From assembly GCF_003574315.2 (NCBI RefSeq), contig NZ_AP025739.1:6014001-6078000 (forward strand): DNA of 64,000 nt, given 5' to 3'. Below the pieces are notes generated by a model. The model saw only the letters and a program-made list of their open reading frames with translations, had not been told where the DNA came from and did not search any database. The DNA comes from Capsulimonas corticalis. Its GTDB lineage: Bacteria > Armatimonadota > Armatimonadia > Armatimonadales > Capsulimonadaceae. Shown piece by piece: positions 60,897-64,000 of the stretch (within the stretch, counting starts at the first letter, position 1; each line of letters begins with the position of its first letter). Made by a program: the position numbers and the translations under genes.

Positions 60897-62051
60897 TTAC
60901 AGGCCGAACTTATTGATCGAGTACCACTGCAATGTCCAGCAGCAGTTATGCCAGTTGTTGACGCCGTAAATGATGCTGAGGTTGTCCTGACCCGTCGGGT
61001 CGTAGTCCCAGGCGAGCGCCCCCGCCCATCCTAAATACGACGCCTGATTGATAAAGCTGCCAGTGACGTTATCCTGAGTCGTCCAGTTCCCCGTCGTGCG
61101 CGGCCCATATTCCGCCAGCACGATCGGTTTGTCGATCTGCGGATACGGACCGCCGCTGCCCAGGCTGAACAAGCTCGGGCTGTCGGAATAGCTGTGATAG
61201 TCGTAGAAGTTCAGCCCCACGCCCCCAACCCGGTTGTAGAAGTTTCCCGTAGCGAAGCTGTTGACATCATCTGTGCTGCATGTGACTTGTGTGCTGCTAT
61301 TGACACTGTGAATGGCCTGCGCTGTATTGTAAATATAGCTATGCAACTGCGACCAGTTACAGTACCCCGAGGACACAGCATAGTTGCACTCATTCATGAT
61401 GTCATAACCATAAACGCCGTAATTACCATTGAATGTCTGAGCCAGCGGTTTGACGACATTGTTGAGAAAGTCGGTTTGAGCGCCGGAATCAGTGACCCAA
61501 TTGACGACCTTGCCGCCCCCGCCCGCCGGGTAGCCATTCTGCGCGATGTCGGAGTTCGTATTGATCGTCAGCTCCAGCGCCAGGCCATGGTTATTGGCGC
61601 GCTGGACCATGTCCTTGAGATTGTTCAGAAACGTCCCATCGATGCCGGTGATGTGGCCGTTGCTCCCGAAGGTCAACCCCTGAAGAGCCTCGAAGAGCCA
61701 GACGCGCACGACATTCGCATGCATATTCTTGATGTCGGCGTAATATTTATCCACATCGGAGCCAACATAGCTATAGCCATAGTTGGTGTAATGGTTTGGA
61801 CCGATGTCATGACCATAATTGGACGTCCCGTTTTTCATCCAGGGCAGATTAACCCCATTGATATGCTGGTACGAGCCGCGCACGACCAGGGATTTCGCCT
61901 GCGCATGAACCGCGCGGACACTGCCGGTCAAAAGCGCGACGGACGCCAAAAGCGCCAGCGACGCCGTTGCGGCGACAGCGCCGATCCGACGAGCGCAGAT
62001 CCGGGGCGCCGATCGTAAATCGAACTGTGGGACGTGAGAAGTGAGCTCCAT
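60897..62051 (-). CDS. GH5-like secreted glycosidase
   Basis: 384 aa. Twin-arginine-like or long Sec signal (charged N-terminus, hydrophobic about 24-45, ending VHAQA). The TIM barrel has acid/base Glu221 in DIMNEC and nucleophile Glu314 in VLAEYG, the clan A pattern (NE and E), and HANVVRVWLFEALQG on strand 2. Closest in feel to GH5-type endo-mannanases or cellulases, but GH5 subfamily or related families cannot be separated by eye. It ends at the barrel with no carbohydrate-binding module. Confidence 0.8.
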   Translation of the reverse strand: MELTSHVPQFDLRSAPRICARRIGAVAATASLALLASVALLTGSVRAVHAQAKSLVVRGSYQHINGVNLPWMKNGTSNYGHDIGPNHYTNYGYSYVGSDVDKYYADIKNMHANVVRVWLFEALQGLTFGSNGHITGIDGTFLNNLKDMVQRANNHGLALELTINTNSDIAQNGYPAGGGGKVVNWVTDSGAQTDFLNNVVKPLAQTFNGNYGVYGYDIMNECNYAVSSGYCNWSQLHSYIYNTAQAIHSVNSSTQVTCSTDDVNSFATGNFYNRVGGVGLNFYDYHSYSDSPSLFSLGSGGPYPQIDKPIVLAEYGPRTTGNWTTQDNVTGSFINQASYLGWAGALAWDYDPTGQDNLSIIYGVNNWHNCCWTLQWYSINKFGL

Positions 62052-62155
62052 TGATATTCAGCCTTTCCTGTACCGCAAAAGTATCGATTAACACATAATA
62101 TACCAACGACACTGATTGATATATATTAATCCTATTAATCAACAGCAAAAGTATA

Positions 62156-63076
62156 TCACGGTTCTATTTCTCTGTCAAGAAAGTTTTTCTCCAGCTCGCG
62201 CATAAGCAGTTGGATAAACGCCTGCAATGCGGCAGAGCGGTATTTGTCGACGCGATAAATAGCGGACAGCCGCTGGCGGGCGGCGGGGGCGTCTTGCAGA
62301 GTGAGAGCCGCGAGGCGGCTGTCCGTGATTTCCGAGTGAACGGCGAGCAGCGGCAGGATGGAAACGCCCAGCCGCGCTTCGATCATCTTCTTGATCGCCT
62401 CGACGTTGTCCAGCTCCATCGACACCGTCTTTTCAACGCCGGCCTCCATAAACAAACGGTCCACTTGGCGCCGGAGGCTGGTTTCCGTCTGCATCAAGAT
62501 GAGAGGAATGCCCGCGAGCTGCGAAACCCGGATCCCCTCTTTTTGCCTCGCGAGCGCGTGATCTGGATATGTGACGGCGACGTTCGCATACTCGGCGAGC
62601 GTAACGGAAGCGATCCCCGGCCTCTCGCGAAAATCCATCACGACCGCCATATCGACGGCGTTTGCCAGCACCATCTCCGCCACGCGCGCGGACGCGCCCG
62701 TATGCACGCTCATCTCCACGCCCGGGTGCTCTTCGCGAAATCGACGCAGCAGCGGCGGCAGAAGATACGTCGCCGCCGTGCTGCTGGCCCCTACGGAGAG
62801 ATGTCCAGAGACGCCTTGCGCCACATCCCCCACCGCTCGCCGCGCTTCATCCGCCAGACGCAGTATCTCCAACGCGTACGGATACAGCGCGGCGCCGGCC
62901 GCCGTCAATTCCACGCGACGCCCCAGACGGTCCAGCAGCCGCGTGCGCAGTTCCTGCTCCAGGGCCGCGATCTGCCGGGTTACCGCCGGCTGCGTCAGCG
63001 ACAGCTCCTCCGCCGCCCGTGTAAAGTTCTTCTCGGAAGCGATCTTGACGAACGCCTCCAATTGCCTCAGTTCCAT
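62156..63076 (-). CDS. LysR-family transcriptional regulator
   Basis: 306 aa. Winged HTH at residues 1-60 (MELRQLEAFVKIASEKNFTRAAEELSLTQPAVTRQIAALEQEL) and a LysR substrate-binding domain to the end. Divergent from the methyltransferase gene, with a typical LysR box in the shared 116-bp intergenic region, so it probably controls that gene and itself. The 104 bp on its 3' side are AT-rich with no gene and hold the GH5 promoter region. Confidence 0.94.
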   Translation of the reverse strand: MELRQLEAFVKIASEKNFTRAAEELSLTQPAVTRQIAALEQELRTRLLDRLGRRVELTAAGAALYPYALEILRLADEARRAVGDVAQGVSGHLSVGASSTAATYLLPPLLRRFREEHPGVEMSVHTGASARVAEMVLANAVDMAVVMDFRERPGIASVTLAEYANVAVTYPDHALARQKEGIRVSQLAGIPLILMQTETSLRRQVDRLFMEAGVEKTVSMELDNVEAIKKMIEARLGVSILPLLAVHSEITDSRLAALTLQDAPAARQRLSAIYRVDKYRSAALQAFIQLLMRELEKNFLDREIEP

Positions 63077-63098
63077 ATGCCCCTACTATGTGATTTTG

Positions 63099-63113
63099 TT
63101 ATCGCTCAGATAA
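63099..63113. promoter_or_regulatory. LysR-type operator
   Basis: TTATC-N5-GATAA, perfect inverted repeat of T-N11-A type, 22 bp from the regulator's start and 12 bp upstream of the target -35 box. Confidence 0.7.
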
Positions 63114-63124
63114 ATAACTTTCAT

Positions 63125-63153
63125 TTGCATTATACCAGCGGACACAGTACAAT
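63125..63153 (+). promoter_or_regulatory. Promoter of the methyltransferase gene
   Basis: TTGCAT (63125-63130), 17-nt spacer, TACAAT (63148-63153). The operator sits just upstream, the usual activator position. Confidence 0.7.
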
Positions 63154-63192
63154 AGAGTCAATCACCGATGAAGAAACAGGAGGATGGCGAGT

Positions 63193-63993
63193 ATGAGCAC
63201 GAACAGCGAAGCGGCGGCTCCGGCGCGCTCGGCGAAAGAGCAATTCGATAAGCAAGCCGCGCATTACAATGCGCAGTGGAACACATGGAGCGCGGAGACG
63301 CTCGATTGGCTCCTCGCCAACTCCGGGCATCGACCCACGGACAGAGTTCTGGATGTCGCTACGGGAACAGGCTTTACGGCGCTGGCCTTCGCGCCGCATG
63401 TGGCCGAAGTCGTTGGCGGCGATGTCTCGACCGGGATGCTGGAGCAGGCGCGCAAGCAGGCGGAAGAGCGCGGCGTGACCAACGCCACCTTCCAGGAAGC
63501 TCCCGCCGAAGCCCTGCCCTATCCCGACGCAGCGTTCGATATCGTCGTCAGCCGGATCGCGCCCCATCACTTTCTGAATATCCAAAAATTTGCTTCCGAA
63601 GCGGCTCGAGTCTTAAAGTCCGGCGGCCGGTTGGCGCTCGTGGACACCAGCGTTCCCGACGACGATTGGGAAGCCGCCGATTGGCAGAACGCCGTGGAGG
63701 TCCTGCGCGATCCGTCCCATGTGCGCAACTATACGCCCCGAGAATGGCGCAAGATCTGGGAAGACGCCGGCCTGACTGTGGAGACCATTGGCGACGCCGG
63801 CGGCGGCATCACCATCCCGCTGTCCGATTGGATCTTCAAAGCGGGCTGCACGCCGGATCAGGCGCAGCAAGTCCGCGACCAATTTGCGAACGCTCCCGAG
63901 AGCGCGAAGGCAATTTACAATATCGTGACACAGCCCGACGGCGAGACGGTGTTTACATGGCGGCGGGTAGCGGTTCGCGCGGTGAAGCCGTAA
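63193..63993 (+). CDS. Class I SAM-dependent methyltransferase (UbiE-like)
   Basis: 266 aa from ATG 63193, which has AGGAGG 9 nt upstream; the ATG at 63184 is only one base from that RBS and is unlikely. Motif I VLDVATGTGFTALAF, motif II VVGGDVS, LPYPDAAFDIVVSRIAPHHF (motif post-II), and LKSGGRLALVDTSVPDD. UbiE/Coq5-type small-molecule methyltransferase; substrate unknown. Regulated by the divergent LysR protein. Confidence 0.88.
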   Translation: MSTNSEAAAPARSAKEQFDKQAAHYNAQWNTWSAETLDWLLANSGHRPTDRVLDVATGTGFTALAFAPHVAEVVGGDVSTGMLEQARKQAEERGVTNATFQEAPAEALPYPDAAFDIVVSRIAPHHFLNIQKFASEAARVLKSGGRLALVDTSVPDDDWEAADWQNAVEVLRDPSHVRNYTPREWRKIWEDAGLTVETIGDAGGGITIPLSDWIFKAGCTPDQAQQVRDQFANAPESAKAIYNIVTQPDGETVFTWRRVAVRAVKP

Positions 63994-64000
63994 AAATAGT

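Noticed and set aside
1-64000. CRISPR array, insertion sequence or prophage
   Set aside because: No regularly spaced repeats, transposase, integrase or phage structural genes were seen.

Overview
The window is about 64 kb of GC-rich chromosome from a diderm (LPS-bearing), probably free-living, polysaccharide-degrading bacterium. The evidence is a complete early lipid A pathway (lpxA, lpxB, lpxC, lpxD), BamA, two OmpH-like chaperones, TamB, many secreted glycoside hydrolases, two chemoreceptors, and a prepilin-type protein with the C-terminal H-X9-DG motif that is abundant in Armatimonadota and Planctomycetota. The whole pattern fits an Armatimonadota member of the Capsulimonas type. That is an inference, because there is no rRNA or other phylogenetic marker here. 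I see no transposase, integrase, prophage or CRISPR array.

Layout. 1-14.8 kb (minus strand) is an outer-membrane assembly block: lipA, tamB, an ECF sigma factor, bamA, ompH, an OmpH-like lipoprotein, lpxD, lpxC, fabZ, lpxA and lpxB, the last running off the window. 14.9-17.1 kb holds a DHH phosphoesterase and two paralogous stalk-domain proteins. 17.25-23 kb is the most unusual part. A gene trio (leucine-rich-repeat-variant protein, MoxR-type AAA+ ATPase, HExxH/vWA protein) is flanked by tRNA-like genes on the opposite strand. Two of these are near-identical copies that differ mainly in the anticodon arm. The second copy still carries 13 codons of a lost second vWA gene. 23-28.7 kb carries housekeeping and small genes (zinc-ribbon, ATP-grasp, SPFH, transglutaminase-like, SGNH hydrolase, acidic protein, dienelactone hydrolase).

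28.7-36.2 kb is a hemicellulose locus: AraC regulator, GH31 with a PA14 domain, CDGSH protein, and two GH43 enzymes with lectin tails. 36.3-44.1 kb holds a zinc-ribbon protein, a cytochrome c peroxidase next to a chemoreceptor, a YHS-like protein, and a three-gene membrane module (solute-binding/vWA lipoprotein, small membrane protein, solute-binding protein). 44.2-46.6 kb has a prepilin-type gene behind a well-formed promoter with a LacI-type operator, and an ADP-ribosylglycohydrolase with its own operator-like palindrome. 46.8-50.8 kb is a giant GH3 fusion. 51.0-55.8 kb is a bacterial RNA-repair locus: macro-domain protein, Hen1 and Pnkp. The rest carries a GH16-like enzyme, a second chemoreceptor, an SpoU methyltransferase, a GH5-like enzyme, and a LysR regulator divergent from a methyltransferase.

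Two themes link the regions. One is degradation of plant cell walls (GH31, GH43 x2, GH3, GH16, GH5) with sugar-type regulators. The other is RNA or tRNA damage and ADP-ribose metabolism (Pnkp/Hen1, macro domain, ADP-ribosylglycohydrolase, SpoU, tRNA-like RNAs beside MoxR/vWA). Several promoters have a -10 box only 5-6 nt from the ATG, so some mRNAs are probably leaderless. Two long perfect inverted repeats (32.4-32.6 and 46.66-46.79 kb) share an outer sequence frame and have a covarying inner hairpin, so they look like copies of one dispersed palindromic element.
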